Origin: Silicimonas sp.
GTDB taxonomy: Bacteria > Pseudomonadota > Alphaproteobacteria > Rhodobacterales > Rhodobacteraceae
Length of the DNA: 37,882 nt
NCBI GenBank assembly: GCA_022824315.1
Contig: JAJEAC010000107.1
Span: 1 to 37,882, forward strand
Direction: 5' to 3'
The position numbers were made by a program, and so were the translations under genes. Of this stretch, positions 26,648 to 35,822 are shown in pieces. Under the pieces are notes generated by a model. That model saw nothing but the letters and a program-made list of their open reading frames with translations. It did no database searches and was not told where the DNA came from. Numbering within the stretch: position 1 is the stretch's first letter; each line of letters opens with the position of its first letter.

Positions 26648-27121
26648 TCAGCCGGTCACAGACGCGGACGTGATCGTCAGCGAGCCACCTGCGTGCTCGA
26701 CCGCGGCAATCGCGGACCGTGACGCGCCGGTCACCTCGATCTTCGCCTTGGTCGAGAATTCGCCCTTTGCCAGAACGCGGATCCCGTCCCTCTTGCGGCG
26801 CACGAGCCCGCTCTCGACCAGCACATCTTCGTTGATGTCCTTGCTGGCGTCGATCTTCCTGGCGTCGATGAACTTCTGAATCAGGCCCAGGTTCACGACG
26901 GCGTAGGACTTGCGGTTCGGCTTGTTGAATCCACGCTTGGGAAGGCGCTGGTAAAGCGGCATCTGGCCGCCTTCAAAGCCTTTGAGTGCCACGCCTGAGC
27001 GCGACTTCTGGCCCTTTGTCCCGCGCCCGGCGGTCTTCCCCTTGCCGGATCCGGGTCCTCGACCAACGCGCTTCGCCCGCTTTGTGGCGCCGGGATTGTC
27101 CCGAAGTTCGTTCAGTTTCAT
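26648..27121 (-). CDS. rplO: 50S ribosomal protein L15
   Basis: Large-subunit assembly protein with a long basic extension. The 157-residue product has the conserved [20 protein letters not shown] start, the glycine-rich [19 protein letters not shown] and [18 protein letters not shown]. It is slightly longer than in E. coli (144). It lies 145 bases after rpmD, a wider gap than in most spc operons. Confidence 0.98.
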   Translation of the reverse strand: MKLNELRDNPGATKRAKRVGRGPGSGKGKTAGRGTKGQKSRSGVALKGFEGGQMPLYQRLPKRGFNKPNRKSYAVVNLGLIQKFIDARKIDASKDINEDVLVESGLVRRKRDGIRVLAKGEFSTKAKIEVTGASRSAIAAVEHAGGSLTITSASVTG

Positions 27122-27266
27122 GTCGCTTCTCCTGACCGGACTCGCCCCCGAAGCGAACTGGGACGGCCACGGCGTGTTCCTGTTTCGGGACCGGCATCGG
27201 CCACCGGAGGCGTATAGACGAGCGCAAGCCTCGCTTCAAGGCAGGGCCCGCCCAGACCCGGGGTCG

Positions 27267-27455
27267 CTAGCCGCGCTCCTCGACGATTTCGACCAGATGC
27301 GGAATCTTGGCGATCATGCCGCGCACGGAAGGCGTGTCTTCCAATTCGCGGGTCTTGTGCATCTTGCCAAGGCCGAGCCCGATCAACGTCCGCCGCTGGA
27401 TGGCCGGCCGTCGAATCGGTGATCCTGTCTGCCGTACGACGATTGTCTTCGCCAT
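27267..27455 (-). CDS. rpmD: 50S ribosomal protein L30
   Basis: Small large-subunit protein of 62 residues (E. coli 59), beginning [17 protein letters not shown] and containing [18 protein letters not shown]. The ATG at 27455 is chosen because GAGGAGG lies about ten bases before it; a GTG at 27464 overlaps the rpsE stop but is only one base from that Shine-Dalgarno sequence. Confidence 0.97.
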   Translation of the reverse strand: MAKTIVVRQTGSPIRRPAIQRRTLIGLGLGKMHKTRELEDTPSVRGMIAKIPHLVEIVEERG

Positions 27456-27460
27456 GGTGA

Positions 27461-28036
27461 TCACGCCTCCTCGACTTCGGCCGTTTCGGCCTTCGCAGGC
27501 TCCTCGCGCTTCGGCAGGATGTCCGCAGCCTTCTTGCCCCGACGCTGAGCCACCGAGCGCGGCGATGCCTCCTTGCCAAGGCCGTTCATGGTGGCGCGGA
27601 TCATGTTGTAGGGATTCTGTGTACCGATCGACTTGGCGACAACGTCCTGCACGCCCAGCATCTCGAAGACGGCACGCATGGGTCCGCCGGCAATGATGCC
27701 GGTTCCGGTCGGCGCGGTCCGCATGACGACGCGGCCAGCGCCATGGCGGCCCTCAATGTCGTGGTGAAGCGTCCGGCCCTCGCGCAGAGGGACCCGAACC
27801 ATCTGGCGCTTGGCCTGTTCCGTGGCCTTGCGGATGGCCTCGGGCACTTCCTTGGCCTTGCCCTTGCCAAACCCCACGCGACCCTTCTGGTCGCCGACGA
27901 CGACAAGCGCGGCAAAGCCGAAGCGCTTGCCACCCTTCACGGTCTTCGACACACGGTTGATCGCGACCAGGCGATCGCCGAATTCAGGCGCTTCGTCGCG
28001 GTCGCGGCGCCCCCCGTTTCTTGGTTCCCTGGCCAT
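27461..28036 (-). CDS. rpsE: 30S ribosomal protein S5
   Basis: Small-subunit protein at the mRNA entry channel, involved in decoding accuracy. The 191-residue product has the double-stranded RNA-binding fold, with [20 protein letters not shown] and the C-terminal domain with [15 protein letters not shown]. It is longer than E. coli S5 (167) through a charged Glu/Ala/Lys tail. It starts 94 bases after rplR. Confidence 0.98.
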   Translation of the reverse strand: MAREPRNGGRRDRDEAPEFGDRLVAINRVSKTVKGGKRFGFAALVVVGDQKGRVGFGKGKAKEVPEAIRKATEQAKRQMVRVPLREGRTLHHDIEGRHGAGRVVMRTAPTGTGIIAGGPMRAVFEMLGVQDVVAKSIGTQNPYNMIRATMNGLGKEASPRSVAQRRGKKAADILPKREEPAKAETAEVEEA

Positions 28037-28130
28037 ACGGCCTTCTCCCTCTCTCGTGCGCCGAAGCGCGGTTGTCCGACCTCGGTGCCACTTGCGGCCC
28101 AGGCCATCGGGGCGGCGTGCCGCCCGCAGT

Positions 28131-28490
28131 TCAGATCTTCAGTCCGGCCTCCCGGGCTGCGTCGGCCAAGGCCTTGACCCTTCCGTGAAACAGGAAGCCG
28201 CCCCGGTCAAAATACGCCTCCTGCACGCCCGCCTTCCTTGCGCGTTCGGCTATGGCGCGACCAATGGCCGCAGCGGCCTTTACGTCGCTTCCGCCCTCTG
28301 TGTCGATACCCTTCTCAAGCGACGACGCCGAAGCCAGGGTTCTGCCCAGCTTGTCGTCGATCACCTGAGCGCTGATGTGCCTGTTCGAGCGGTGCACCGA
28401 CAGGCGCACGCGCCCGGCGCTGGCCTTGCGAAGCTTGTTCCGGACACGCATCCGGCGCTTTTCGAACAGTTCTCTCTTGGAAAGTTCCAT
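28131..28490 (-). CDS. rplR: 50S ribosomal protein L18
   Basis: Binds 5S rRNA in the central protuberance. The 119-residue product (E. coli 117) has [20 protein letters not shown] and the C-terminal [24 protein letters not shown]. The start at 28490 is chosen because the family begins near [13 protein letters not shown]; an open frame runs 23 codons further up but without similarity. Confidence 0.97.
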   Translation of the reverse strand: MELSKRELFEKRRMRVRNKLRKASAGRVRLSVHRSNRHISAQVIDDKLGRTLASASSLEKGIDTEGGSDVKAAAAIGRAIAERARKAGVQEAYFDRGGFLFHGRVKALADAAREAGLKI

Positions 28491-28784
28491 CTGACCGGTT
28501 CCTACCTTTGGGGAATTATGTACCTGATGGATCATTGACCCATCCCGCATTGATTTCACGGGCCAGTTGAGGCCGCCAACGCAAACGCCTCTCGCCGTGC
28601 AGGTGCGCCGATCCCGGACGCCTCGTCACGTTCCCGCAATGCGGTTCATCAACGGCGCGGCATGGCCACGCAAAGCCGTGTCGAAAATCGGCAGCAGCCC
28701 CGCCCTTCTGGCCCGCGTCGGAATTGTCATGTCCCAACATTCCAGTCAACTTCAATGCTCCCGGTGATCCGTCATCCATATTCC
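28491..28784. other. 294-base gap between rplF and rplR
   Basis: Most bacteria have only a few bases between rplF and rplR. Here 294 bases intervene. A minus-strand frame covers most of it but resembles no protein and is an extension out of an rplF reading-frame shadow. On the minus strand TTGACT at 28750-28745 could be a -35 with a weak ACAATT-like -10. I found no hairpin or RNA gene. Confidence 0.45.
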
Positions 28785-29318
28785 CTACTTTTTCTTGCCT
28801 TCCTTGCTGAAGACATACTCGCCCTTGTACTTGATGCCCTTGCCCTTGTACGGCTCGGGCTTCCGCCATTCGCGGATGTTGGCCGCGACCTGGCCGACGA
28901 GCTGCTGGTCAATGCCTTCGACAACGATTTGGGTGTTCCTTGGCGTGGTCACGGTGACGCCTTCCGGCACATCGAAGATCACGTCATGCGAATATCCGAG
29001 ATTCAGCGTCAGCTTGTTGCCTTGCGCCTGCGCCCGGTAGCCGACGCCAGTGATCTCGAGTTCCTTCCTGAACCCGTCCGTGACGCCCGTGACGAGATTC
29101 TGTACCTGGGTGCGGCTCATGCCCCACTGCTGGCGCGCCCGCTTCGACGACCCGCGCGGATCAACGCTCACTGCGTTGTCCTTGACAGTGATCGTGACGT
29201 CGTCAGTCGCCGTGAACTCGCGCTGACCTTTCGGACCCTTCACGGTCACGGTCTGGCCGGACAGCGTGGCTTCCACGCCTGTCGGCAACTCCACCGGTTT
29301 CTTCCCTACTCGAGACAT
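28785..29318 (-). CDS. rplF: 50S ribosomal protein L6
   Basis: Large-subunit protein near the factor-binding site. The 177-residue product equals the E. coli length and has [12 protein letters not shown], the [12 protein letters not shown] repeat and the C-terminal [23 protein letters not shown] split around residue 160. It starts 12 bases after rpsH. Confidence 0.98.
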   Translation of the reverse strand: MSRVGKKPVELPTGVEATLSGQTVTVKGPKGQREFTATDDVTITVKDNAVSVDPRGSSKRARQQWGMSRTQVQNLVTGVTDGFRKELEITGVGYRAQAQGNKLTLNLGYSHDVIFDVPEGVTVTTPRNTQIVVEGIDQQLVGQVAANIREWRKPEPYKGKGIKYKGEYVFSKEGKKK

Positions 29319-29330
29319 GTGTCCTGCTCC

Positions 29331-29723
29331 CTAGAAGACCGTGCAAAGCACTTCGCCGCCAACGTTCGCGGACCGGGCGGCCGTGTCGGACATCACGCCC
29401 CTGGATGTCGAGACAATGGACACGCCAAGGCCACGACGGACTCGCGGAATGTCATCCGCTCCGAGGTACACGCGCCGTCCAGGCTTCGAGATCCGCTTGA
29501 GCTCGCGAATCACCGGCGCTCCATCGTAGTATTTCAGGCTGATCTCGATCGCCGGATGGCCACGATCATCGGTGACCTCCTGATAGCCGCGGATGTAGCC
29601 TTCGTCGGCAAGGACATCCAGAACCCATTTGCGCAGCTTCGAGGCCGGGGTCGTCGCCGTCGACTTGCCGCGCATCTGTGCATTGCGGATGCGGGTCAGC
29701 ATATCACCCAAGGGATCATTCAT
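29331..29723 (-). CDS. rpsH: 30S ribosomal protein S8
   Basis: Primary 16S rRNA-binding protein; in E. coli S8 also represses the spc operon by binding its mRNA. The 130-residue product begins [19 protein letters not shown] and ends with the diagnostic [18 protein letters not shown] and GGEVLCTVF. Length equals E. coli. No S8-site hairpin was recognised here by eye. Confidence 0.98.
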   Translation of the reverse strand: MNDPLGDMLTRIRNAQMRGKSTATTPASKLRKWVLDVLADEGYIRGYQEVTDDRGHPAIEISLKYYDGAPVIRELKRISKPGRRVYLGADDIPRVRRGLGVSIVSTSRGVMSDTAARSANVGGEVLCTVF

Positions 29724-29735
29724 GCTCTCTACTCC

Positions 29736-30041
29736 TCACCAGCTCGACTTCACCAGGCCCGGAATCTGGCCCTGGCTGCCAAGGTCCCGCAGCGCGATCC
29801 GCGACATTTTCAGCTTTCGGTAATATCCGTGCGGGCGCCCGGTCAGCTGGCAACGGTTGTGAAGCCGCGTGGTCGAGCTGTTCCGCGGCAGCTTCGCGAG
29901 CTTCAGACGAGCCTTGAAGCGCTCCTCCATCGGCTTGTCGCGGTCATTTGCGATCTCTTTCAGCGCGGCCCGCCTGGCGGCATGTTTCCGAACAAGCATC
30001 TGGCGCTTTTTCTCACGCTCGATCATCGCTTTCTTGGCCAT
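29736..30041 (-). CDS. rpsN: 30S ribosomal protein S14
   Basis: Head protein of the small subunit, 101 residues as in E. coli. It has the long form without a zinc ribbon: only one cysteine (in [17 protein letters not shown]) is present, followed by [18 protein letters not shown]. It lies 16 bases after rplE and 12 before rpsH. Confidence 0.98.
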   Translation of the reverse strand: MAKKAMIEREKKRQMLVRKHAARRAALKEIANDRDKPMEERFKARLKLAKLPRNSSTTRLHNRCQLTGRPHGYYRKLKMSRIALRDLGSQGQIPGLVKSSW

Positions 30042-30057
30042 ATACCCTCTCCCGAAC

Positions 30058-30621
30058 CTAGCTGTTGAACGGCATGTTGAAGTGCTTCAACAGCGTCCTG
30101 GCCTCTGCATCCGTCTCCGCCGTCGTGCAGATGACGATATCCATGCCCCAGACCTCATCGACCTTGTCGAAGTCGATTTCCGGGAACACGATGTGCTCCC
30201 TGAGGCCCATGGCGAAATTGCCGCGACCGTCAAGCGAGCTCCCCTTAACGCCCCGAAAGTCGCGAACCCGGGGCAACGCGACGGTGATGAGACGGTCAAG
30301 GAAATCGTACATCCTGTCGCCGCGCAGCGTCACCTTGGCACCGAGCGGCATGTTCTCACGGACCCTGAACGCGGCAATGGACTTCTTGGCCCGCGTGATC
30401 ACCGCCTTCTGGCCTGCAATCAGCGTCAGGTCTTCCTGCGCCGAGCGGGCCTTCTTTGAATCCTTGACCGATTCGTTCCCTGTACCGATGTTCAGGACGA
30501 TCTTGTCCAGGCGCGGGATTTGCATGTCGTTCTTGTAGGAGAACTCTTCCTTCAGGGCGACCCGCACTGTCTCCCAGTATTGCGCCTTGAGACGTGGCGT
30601 GTAGCTGGCTGCGTCGAGCAT
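30058..30621 (-). CDS. rplE: 50S ribosomal protein L5
   Basis: Binds 5S rRNA and bridges to S13 in the other subunit. The 187-residue product (E. coli 179) has [35 protein letters not shown] and [19 protein letters not shown]. The ATG overlaps the rplX stop by one base (TGATG), so translation is coupled. Confidence 0.98.
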   Translation of the reverse strand: MLDAASYTPRLKAQYWETVRVALKEEFSYKNDMQIPRLDKIVLNIGTGNESVKDSKKARSAQEDLTLIAGQKAVITRAKKSIAAFRVRENMPLGAKVTLRGDRMYDFLDRLITVALPRVRDFRGVKGSSLDGRGNFAMGLREHIVFPEIDFDKVDEVWGMDIVICTTAETDAEARTLLKHFNMPFNS

Positions 30622-30926
30622 CAGACTGCCTCCCCCGTTGTCTTGGCAAAACGGACCTTCTTGCCGTCCTCGAACCGGAACCCGACCCGGGTGGGTTTGC
30701 CGTTGCCGTCAAGCAGTGCCAGGTTAGAGAGTTCGATCGGCATCGCCTTGGGCTGGCGTCCGCCCGGATCGGTCTGGGTCTGCCGCTGGTGCCGGATGGC
30801 AATGTTCAGCCCGCTGATCACGGCCTTGCCTTGCTTGGGCAGGACCTGGGAGATTTCGCCCTCCCTGCCCTTGTCCTTGCCGGCAAGCACCACGACGCGA
30901 TCACCCTTCTTCAGTTTCGCAGCCAT
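30621..30926 (-). CDS. rplX: 50S ribosomal protein L24
   Basis: Initiates large-subunit assembly. The 101-residue product has the KOW motif [18 protein letters not shown] near the N-terminus and the basic [12 protein letters not shown] end. The ATG at 30926 follows the rplN stop by one base; an in-frame ATG seven codons earlier lies inside rplN and is less likely. Confidence 0.97.
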   Translation of the reverse strand: MAAKLKKGDRVVVLAGKDKGREGEISQVLPKQGKAVISGLNIAIRHQRQTQTDPGGRQPKAMPIELSNLALLDGNGKPTRVGFRFEDGKKVRFAKTTGEAV

Positions 30927-30927
30927 G

Positions 30928-31296
30928 TCAGAGCACCTCCGGAGCAAGCGAAATGATCTTCATGAAGTTCTTCGCACGAAGCTCCCGCACGACCGGCCCG
31001 AAGATGCGAGTGCCGATCGGCTCGTTGTTGTTGTTGATGATCACGGCGGCATTCCGGTCGAAACGGATGGCGGTGCCGTCATCACGCCGGACTTCCTTGG
31101 CGGTGCGCACGACGACGGCCCTGCGAACGTCGCCTTTCTTGACGCGACCGCGCGGAATGGCTTCCTTGACCGAAACGACGATGACGTCGCCCACGGACGC
31201 GTACTTTCGCTTGGAGCCGCCGAGAACCTTGATGCACTGAACGCGACGTGCGCCGCTGTTGTCAGCAACATCCAGATTGGTCTGCATCTGGATCAT
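30928..31296 (-). CDS. rplN: 50S ribosomal protein L14
   Basis: Large-subunit protein at the subunit interface. The 122-residue product begins [19 protein letters not shown] and has [19 protein letters not shown] and [10 protein letters not shown]. Length matches E. coli (123). It opens the spc group in E. coli, but here it runs on 63 bases after rpsQ. Confidence 0.98.
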   Translation of the reverse strand: MIQMQTNLDVADNSGARRVQCIKVLGGSKRKYASVGDVIVVSVKEAIPRGRVKKGDVRRAVVVRTAKEVRRDDGTAIRFDRNAAVIINNNNEPIGTRIFGPVVRELRAKNFMKIISLAPEVL

Positions 31297-31359
31297 GTGG
31301 TTCCTCCCGACCTTTGGGGACGCGGCCCCAGGGTTTCGATCAAAACGGGCATGCGAGCG

Positions 31360-31590
31360 CTATTCCGCGACCACTTCCCATCGTTTGGTCTTTGAACGCG
31401 GAGCGCACTCCTGAATGCGCACGAGGTCTCCAACCTTGAACGTGTCCGCCGCATCATGTGCACGGTACTTCTTGGACCGGCGCACGGTCTTCTGCAGGAG
31501 CGGATGCTTGAATCGGCGCTCGACTTTGACAGTGACGGTCTGCGCATTCGCATCAGAGATCACGACCCCATGAAGAATTCTCTTGGGCAT
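31360..31590 (-). CDS. rpsQ: 30S ribosomal protein S17
   Basis: Primary 16S rRNA-binding protein with an OB fold. The 76-residue product has [20 protein letters not shown] and the [20 protein letters not shown] segment. It is somewhat shorter than E. coli S17 (84). Its start codon follows the rpmC stop directly. Confidence 0.97.
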   Translation of the reverse strand: MPKRILHGVVISDANAQTVTVKVERRFKHPLLQKTVRRSKKYRAHDAADTFKVGDLVRIQECAPRSKTKRWEVVAE

Positions 31591-31800
31591 CTATCCGGCC
31601 TCCTTCACCGCCGCCGCGGCCTTCTCTTTCAGGATCGTCTTGACGCGCGCCGCGTCCCGGCGGACCTTGCGCATGCGGGCCGTGTTTTCCAGCTGGCTCG
31701 TGGCCTGCTGGAACCGGAGGTTGAACGCCTCCTTCTTGAGGCTGGCCAACTCATCACGAAGCTGGTCGGGAGTCTTCTCCCGCAGTTCTTTGGCGTCCAT
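31591..31800 (-). CDS. rpmC: 50S ribosomal protein L29
   Basis: Two-helix protein at the exit tunnel, near the docking site of trigger factor and SRP. The 69-residue product has [19 protein letters not shown] and [20 protein letters not shown] promoter-like sequence and AAAGGAT precede it. It is separated from rplP by the oxygenase-like gene, whereas the two are adjacent in E. coli. Confidence 0.97.
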   Translation of the reverse strand: MDAKELREKTPDQLRDELASLKKEAFNLRFQQATSQLENTARMRKVRRDAARVKTILKEKAAAAVKEAG

Positions 31801-31883
31801 CGCCGATCATCCTTTCAACATCACCGGGAGGCCGCTTTCGCGTCACCCCTTGTGTCCGGTGGAGATCAACAGGTGAAGGCCGC

Positions 31884-31912
31884 CCCTTAGGGTGGTTCGC
31901 CGCGCATTGCAA
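31884..31912 (-). promoter_or_regulatory. Candidate internal promoter before rpmC
   Basis: Reading the minus strand, TTGCAA at 31912-31907 could be a -35 and TAAGGG at 31889-31884 (or CTAAGG one base earlier) a weak -10, spaced by about 17 bases. It lies in the 186-base gap between the oxygenase-like gene and rpmC, where a promoter would help keep expression of rpmC onward after the insertion. The -10 match is poor. Confidence 0.28.
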
Positions 31913-31986
31913 GCCTTTTTCCTGCCAGATTGCCGTTTTCGAGATTCAAGCGGCGTTCTCACGCCCCTTGCCGAGCGCCATGTGTC

Positions 31987-32619
31987 TCAACGGTAATTGA
32001 AACTGACACTGATCCTGTGGTCTTCCGCGAGATTCATCGGCACTTCGTGCCTGAGCCAGCTTTCCCAGAGAAGCACGTCGCCGGCGACCGGTTGAAAATA
32101 GACGAACTGCTGGAACTCTTCCGCCGCATGCCTTTTGCGGGGAGGCGCCGCCATCATCATCGCCAGTCTCGGATCTTCGAACTTGAGAGCCGCGCCCCCT
32201 GCCGGCATTGCGACATAGGTCGTTCCACTGATCACGCTTTGCGGATGAATGTGCGACGTGTGGATTCCACCGTCCGGAAGGATGTTGATCCACAGGTCCT
32301 CAAGCGCAAGCGGCTTGCCTTCGAGATCAAACGCCAGTTCATCCGCAAATGCCGCGACATGCCAGTCCAGTGCCTTCCGAACCTGCTCAAAAATCGGGAA
32401 GCGCCAAGGAAGGTCCGCGAGGCTGGAGTAGCTCGTGTAGCCGGGAAATCCGTTTTCCTCGCACCAGCGCTGGCCGGCCTCATCGTCCTCGGCGATGGAG
32501 CGGCATGACGCCTCCAGTTCCTGAACGTCAATCTCGTCCGGAAGCCGCGCATGATAGACGCGTGTGGCAAACAGGGAGCGGGTGGTCATGTGTAGGTAAT
32601 ATCGCGACGGGCGAGGCAT
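31987..32619 (-). CDS. 2-oxoglutarate/Fe(II)-dependent oxygenase-like protein within the ribosomal operon
   Basis: Predicted dioxygenase of the conserved bacterial type I know as TIGR02466 (2OG-FeII_Oxy_5 fold), 210 residues. SLFATRVYHARL at 15-26 starts the conserved part. WINILPDGG at 110-118 leads to H120, H123 and H125 (HTSHIHP), then SGTTYV. The distal iron ligand is likely H191 in SWLRHEV, and R202 eleven residues later fits the 2-oxoglutarate-binding arginine before ISVSFNYR. Which of H120/H123/H125 bind iron is uncertain, and no classical HxD is seen. The ATG at 32619 has GAGGT before it; the alternative at 32589 (Met11) fits family length better but lacks one. It lies between rplP and rpmC on their strand. 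A ribosomal-protein substrate is only an inference. Confidence 0.82.
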   Translation of the reverse strand: MPRPSRYYLHMTTRSLFATRVYHARLPDEIDVQELEASCRSIAEDDEAGQRWCEENGFPGYTSYSSLADLPWRFPIFEQVRKALDWHVAAFADELAFDLEGKPLALEDLWINILPDGGIHTSHIHPQSVISGTTYVAMPAGGAALKFEDPRLAMMMAAPPRKRHAAEEFQQFVYFQPVAGDVLLWESWLRHEVPMNLAEDHRISVSFNYR

Positions 32620-32710
32620 GGCGAGACCGACCTCGCGTCCGGGAACCGCAATCCCAGCATCGAAGAGCCAGGCATTACGCCCAACGACACGCCGCCACCC
32701 CGAGCGCCGA

Positions 32711-32745
32711 CGCGGGCAAGGCAGGCGCGGGCAAGGCAGGCGCGG
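32711..32745. repeat. 15-base tandem repeat in the rplP-oxygenase gap
   Basis: The unit CGCGGGCAAGGCAGG occurs twice in direct succession (32711-32725 and 32726-32740), followed by a partial third copy CGCGG. It sits in the 171-base gap between rplP and the oxygenase-like gene, where no gene was found. Such a repeat can change copy number by replication slippage. Confidence 0.85.
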
Positions 32746-32790
32746 CCCCTGATCATCCCTGGATTCAGGCGCGGCCGGACGGTCCGTGAA

Positions 32791-33204
32791 CTACCAGTCC
32801 TCGCGCACGACGGTACGGGTCTTGACCGGAAGCTTCATCGCGGCAAGCCGCAGGGCCTCTCGGGCGACGGTGTCATTCACGCCGTCGATCTCGAAAATGA
32901 TGCGACCGGGCTTCACCTTTGCCGCCCACCGGTCGACCGAACCCTTGCCCTTTCCCATCCGGACCTCGATCGGCTTGGCCGAAATCGGCGTGTCGGGGAA
33001 AATGCGAATCCAAACGCGGCCCTGACGCTTCATGTGGCGCGTCATTGCCCTTCGGGCCGCCTCGATCTGCCGTGCGGTGACCCGCTCCGGCTCGATCGCC
33101 TTGAGGCCGTAGGAGCCGAAATTCAAGTCCGAGCCACCCTTGGCCTCGCCGTGAATGCGGCCCTTGTGCATCTTGCGGAATTTTGTGCGCTTTGGCTGCA
33201 GCAT
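32791..33204 (-). CDS. rplP: 50S ribosomal protein L16
   Basis: Late-assembling protein near the peptidyl transferase centre and A-site tRNA. The 137-residue product (E. coli 136) has [31 protein letters not shown] [15 protein letters not shown], and the conserved VRMGKGKG loop at 81-88. R82 in that loop corresponds to E. coli Arg81, which the oxygenase YcfD/RoxA hydroxylates. It follows rpsC by 12 bases. Confidence 0.98.
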   Translation of the reverse strand: MLQPKRTKFRKMHKGRIHGEAKGGSDLNFGSYGLKAIEPERVTARQIEAARRAMTRHMKRQGRVWIRIFPDTPISAKPIEVRMGKGKGSVDRWAAKVKPGRIIFEIDGVNDTVAREALRLAAMKLPVKTRTVVREDW

Positions 33205-33216
33205 CGTTCTGGCTCC

Positions 33217-33927
33217 CTAGTTGCGACCTCGGGCCGCACCGCGTGGCGCGGGGCCGTCCTGCAGTTCCTGATGACGCCGGTCGCGTGCCTGCGGATCATG
33301 TTCCATGATCTCGCCCTTGAAGATCCAGACCTTGACCCCAATGATGCCATAGGGGGTCGGCGCATCCGTCCGCGCGTAATCGACGTCGGCGCGAAGGGTG
33401 TGCAGCGGCACCCGGCCCTCCCGGTACCATTCCGTGCGTGCGATTTCCGCGCCGCCCAGACGGCCGGCAACGTTCACGCGAATGCCCAGCGCACCCATGC
33501 GCATCGCGTTCTGCACGCCCCGCTTCATGGCCCGGCGGAACGATACCCGGCGCTCCAACTGCTGGGCGATCGACTCGGCGACCAGCTGTGCATCCAGTTC
33601 GGGCTTGCGAACCTCGACAACGTTCAGGTGCAATTCGCTGTCCGTCATGCGTGCGAGCTTGCGGCGCAACGATTCGATGTCCGCACCCTTCTTGCCGATG
33701 ATGACGCCCGGCCGTGCCGTGTGGACGGTTACGCGGCATTTCTTGTGCGGTCGCTCGATGATGACGCGCGACACGCCTGCCTGCTTGCACTCTTCCTTGA
33801 TGAACGCACGAATCTCCACGTCCTCATGCAGCAGATCCCCGTATTCCTTGGTGTTCGCGTACCAGCGACTGTCCCATGTCCGGTTGATCTGCAGGCGCAT
33901 TCCGATCGGATTGACTTTCTGGCCCAT
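33217..33927 (-). CDS. rpsC: 30S ribosomal protein S3
   Basis: Small-subunit head protein at the mRNA entrance, with helicase activity shared with S4 and S5. The 236-residue product begins [20 protein letters not shown], has a KH domain with the GxxG loop in [12 protein letters not shown] and the C-terminal [11 protein letters not shown]. Its ATG overlaps the rplV stop by one base (TAATG). Confidence 0.98.
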   Translation of the reverse strand: MGQKVNPIGMRLQINRTWDSRWYANTKEYGDLLHEDVEIRAFIKEECKQAGVSRVIIERPHKKCRVTVHTARPGVIIGKKGADIESLRRKLARMTDSELHLNVVEVRKPELDAQLVAESIAQQLERRVSFRRAMKRGVQNAMRMGALGIRVNVAGRLGGAEIARTEWYREGRVPLHTLRADVDYARTDAPTPYGIIGVKVWIFKGEIMEHDPQARDRRHQELQDGPAPRGAARGRN

Positions 33928-34307
33928 TACGCTTGCTCCTCAACCTGGCGGACCTTGATGGTTAGCTCGGAGAACGGCTTCTTTATCCGTCCGAAGCGAC
34001 CGCGTGCCCGCGGGCGGCCACGCTTCATCACGAGGTTCTTTCCCACATACGCTTCCGCCACGACCAGTTCATCCACGTCAAGGCTGTGGTTGTTCTCGGC
34101 ATTGGCGATTGCGGCCTGAAGGCATTTCCGTACATCGATTGCAATCCGGCGCTTCGAGAAGGCGAGATCGGACATGGCCTTCTCGACTTTCTTTCCACGG
34201 ATCATGGCCGCAACCAGATTCAGTTTCTGAGGTGACGTGCGCAGCATTCGTGTCTTTGCCATCGCCTCGTTGTCTGCCACGCGGCGCGGATTCCTGCCCT
34301 TGCCCAT
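33927..34307 (-). CDS. rplV: 50S ribosomal protein L22
   Basis: Its beta-hairpin lines the peptide exit tunnel. The 126-residue product has [20 protein letters not shown], the [20 protein letters not shown] region, and [15 protein letters not shown]. It is longer than E. coli L22 (110), partly through the N-terminal [15 protein letters not shown]. It lies three bases after rpsS. Confidence 0.97.
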   Translation of the reverse strand: MGKGRNPRRVADNEAMAKTRMLRTSPQKLNLVAAMIRGKKVEKAMSDLAFSKRRIAIDVRKCLQAAIANAENNHSLDVDELVVAEAYVGKNLVMKRGRPRARGRFGRIKKPFSELTIKVRQVEEQA

Positions 34308-34310
34308 GGC

Positions 34311-34589
34311 TTATTTCCTCTTCGCCTTCTTGTCGGCCGCGTGGCCGTAATAGGTTCGCGTCGGGGAATACTCGCCGAATTTCTGGCCGATCATGTCTTC
34401 GGTCACCAGAACCGGAATGTGCTTCCGGCCATTGTACACCCCGAAGGTCAGGCCGACGAATTGCGGCAGGATGGTCGAACGACGAGACCAGATCTTGATG
34501 ACCTCGTTCCGTCCCGACTCCCGTGACTTTTCGGCTTTCTTGAGGACATGGCTGTCGACGAAAGGCCCTTTCCAAACTGAACGGCTCAT
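34311..34589 (-). CDS. rpsS: 30S ribosomal protein S19
   Basis: Small-subunit head protein that pairs with S13. The 92-residue product equals the E. coli length, beginning [18 protein letters not shown] and containing [20 protein letters not shown] and the C-terminal [19 protein letters not shown]. It lies three bases after rplB. Confidence 0.98.
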   Translation of the reverse strand: MSRSVWKGPFVDSHVLKKAEKSRESGRNEVIKIWSRRSTILPQFVGLTFGVYNGRKHIPVLVTEDMIGQKFGEYSPTRTYYGHAADKKAKRK

Positions 34590-34592
34590 ATG

Positions 34593-35435
34593 CTAGCGCC
34601 TCTTCTTCCGGGCGTGACGCGAACGCAGGATCAGCTTCGACGACGCCTTGTTCTTGTTGCGGGTGCGGGCACCCTTGGTCGGCTTGCCCCACGGGCTGAC
34701 CGGGTGGCGTCCGCCTGAAGTGCGGCCTTCTCCGCCGCCATGCGGGTGATCGACCGGGTTCATGACGACGCCGCGGACGCTTGGCCGCTTGCCCAGGTTC
34801 CGGCTCCGGCCAGCCTTGCCCAGGTTGGTGTTCGAATTGTCCGGGTTGGAGACGGCACCGACCGTTGCCACGCATTCCTGGCGCACCATGCGGAGCTCGC
34901 CCGAGGAGAGCCTGATCTGGGCATAGCCTCCGTCGCGGCCCACGAACTGTGCATACGAACCGGCTGCCCGCGCAATCTGCCCGCCCTTGCCTGGCTTGAG
35001 CTCGATATTGTGGACGATGGTGCCGATGGGCATGCCCGTGAACGGCATCGCATTGCCGGGCTTCACGTCGACCTTGTCGCCTGCGACAACCTTGTCTCCG
35101 ACACCGAGTCTCTGCGGTGCGATGATGTAGGCCTGCTCGCCATCCGCATACTCGATCAGCGCAACAAAGGCCGTCCGGTTCGGATCGTACTCGATCCGGG
35201 CCACAGTTGCCTCCATGTCGCGCTTGGCGCGCTTGAAGTCAACGATGCGATAGAGACGCTTCGCCCCACCGCCACGACGTCGCATCGTAATCCGTCCGGC
35301 ATTGTTCCGACCGGCCTTCTTTGCCAAGCCCTCGGTCAGGGCCTTGACTGGCCGGCCACTCCAAAGCTCCGAACGGTCGATCAGCACCAGCCCGCGCTGG
35401 CCTGGCGTCGTTGGATTGTACGACTTGAGTGCCAT
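34593..35435 (-). CDS. rplB: 50S ribosomal protein L2
   Basis: Central large-subunit protein needed for subunit joining and peptidyl transfer. The 280-residue product begins [20 protein letters not shown], and has [20 protein letters not shown] with the conserved His, and the basic [14 protein letters not shown] end. The start at 35435 is fixed by the family N-terminus; the open frame continues 16 codons up without similarity. Confidence 0.98.
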   Translation of the reverse strand: MALKSYNPTTPGQRGLVLIDRSELWSGRPVKALTEGLAKKAGRNNAGRITMRRRGGGAKRLYRIVDFKRAKRDMEATVARIEYDPNRTAFVALIEYADGEQAYIIAPQRLGVGDKVVAGDKVDVKPGNAMPFTGMPIGTIVHNIELKPGKGGQIARAAGSYAQFVGRDGGYAQIRLSSGELRMVRQECVATVGAVSNPDNSNTNLGKAGRSRNLGKRPSVRGVVMNPVDHPHGGGEGRTSGGRHPVSPWGKPTKGARTRNKNKASSKLILRSRHARKKRR

Positions 35436-35486
35436 GCTTCCTGTCTTCCGTCTGCCTAGGGTCAGCGACCCGGTTTCAAACAAGCT

Positions 35487-35507
35487 CGGCCCCCTTCATG
35501 GGGGCCG
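35487..35507 (-). terminator. GC-rich hairpin between rplW and rplB
   Basis: A perfect eight-base inverted repeat, CGGCCCCC and GGGGGCCG, with a five-base loop (TTCAT) lies in the 90-base gap between rplW and rplB. On the minus strand it is followed by AGCTTGTTTG, only a weak U-rich tail. It could be an attenuator in the S10 operon or a stabilising RNA structure. Confidence 0.6.
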
Positions 35508-35525
35508 TGCAATCGCGGCTTTCTA

Positions 35526-35822
35526 TCAAAGCCCGGTGGTTACGTCTATCGTGTTGCCTTCTTCCAGCGTCACGTAAGCCTTCTTCACGTCCTTGCGACG
35601 ACCGCTGGTGCCGCGGAATCGCTTGGACTTTCCCTTCGTGATGGCCGTGTTCACCGCCTTCACCTTTACGCCGAAAAGACCTTCGACGGCCTCCTTGATC
35701 TGGGGCTTGGTGCTGTCCATCGCCACTTCGAACACGACGGCACCGCTCTCGGACGCCATGGTTGACTTCTCGGTGATGATCGGCTTGCGGATCACGTCAT
35801 ACTGTTCTGGGGTCGCGCTCAT
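35526..35822 (-). CDS. rplW: 50S ribosomal protein L23
   Basis: Docking site for trigger factor and SRP at the exit tunnel. The 98-residue product (E. coli 100) has [35 protein letters not shown] and the [20 protein letters not shown] loop. The start overlaps the rplD stop (ATGA), so translation is coupled. Unlike most S10 genes it is separated from the next one, rplB, by 90 bases. Confidence 0.98.
   Translation of the reverse strand: MSATPEQYDVIRKPIITEKSTMASESGAVVFEVAMDSTKPQIKEAVEGLFGVKVKAVNTAITKGKSKRFRGTSGRRKDVKKAYVTLEEGNTIDVTTGL

Noticed and set aside
28662..30068. A 468-codon plus-strand frame across rplF, rpsH and rpsN
   Set aside because: It is antisense to three ribosomal protein genes, and its sequence has no protein-like motifs.
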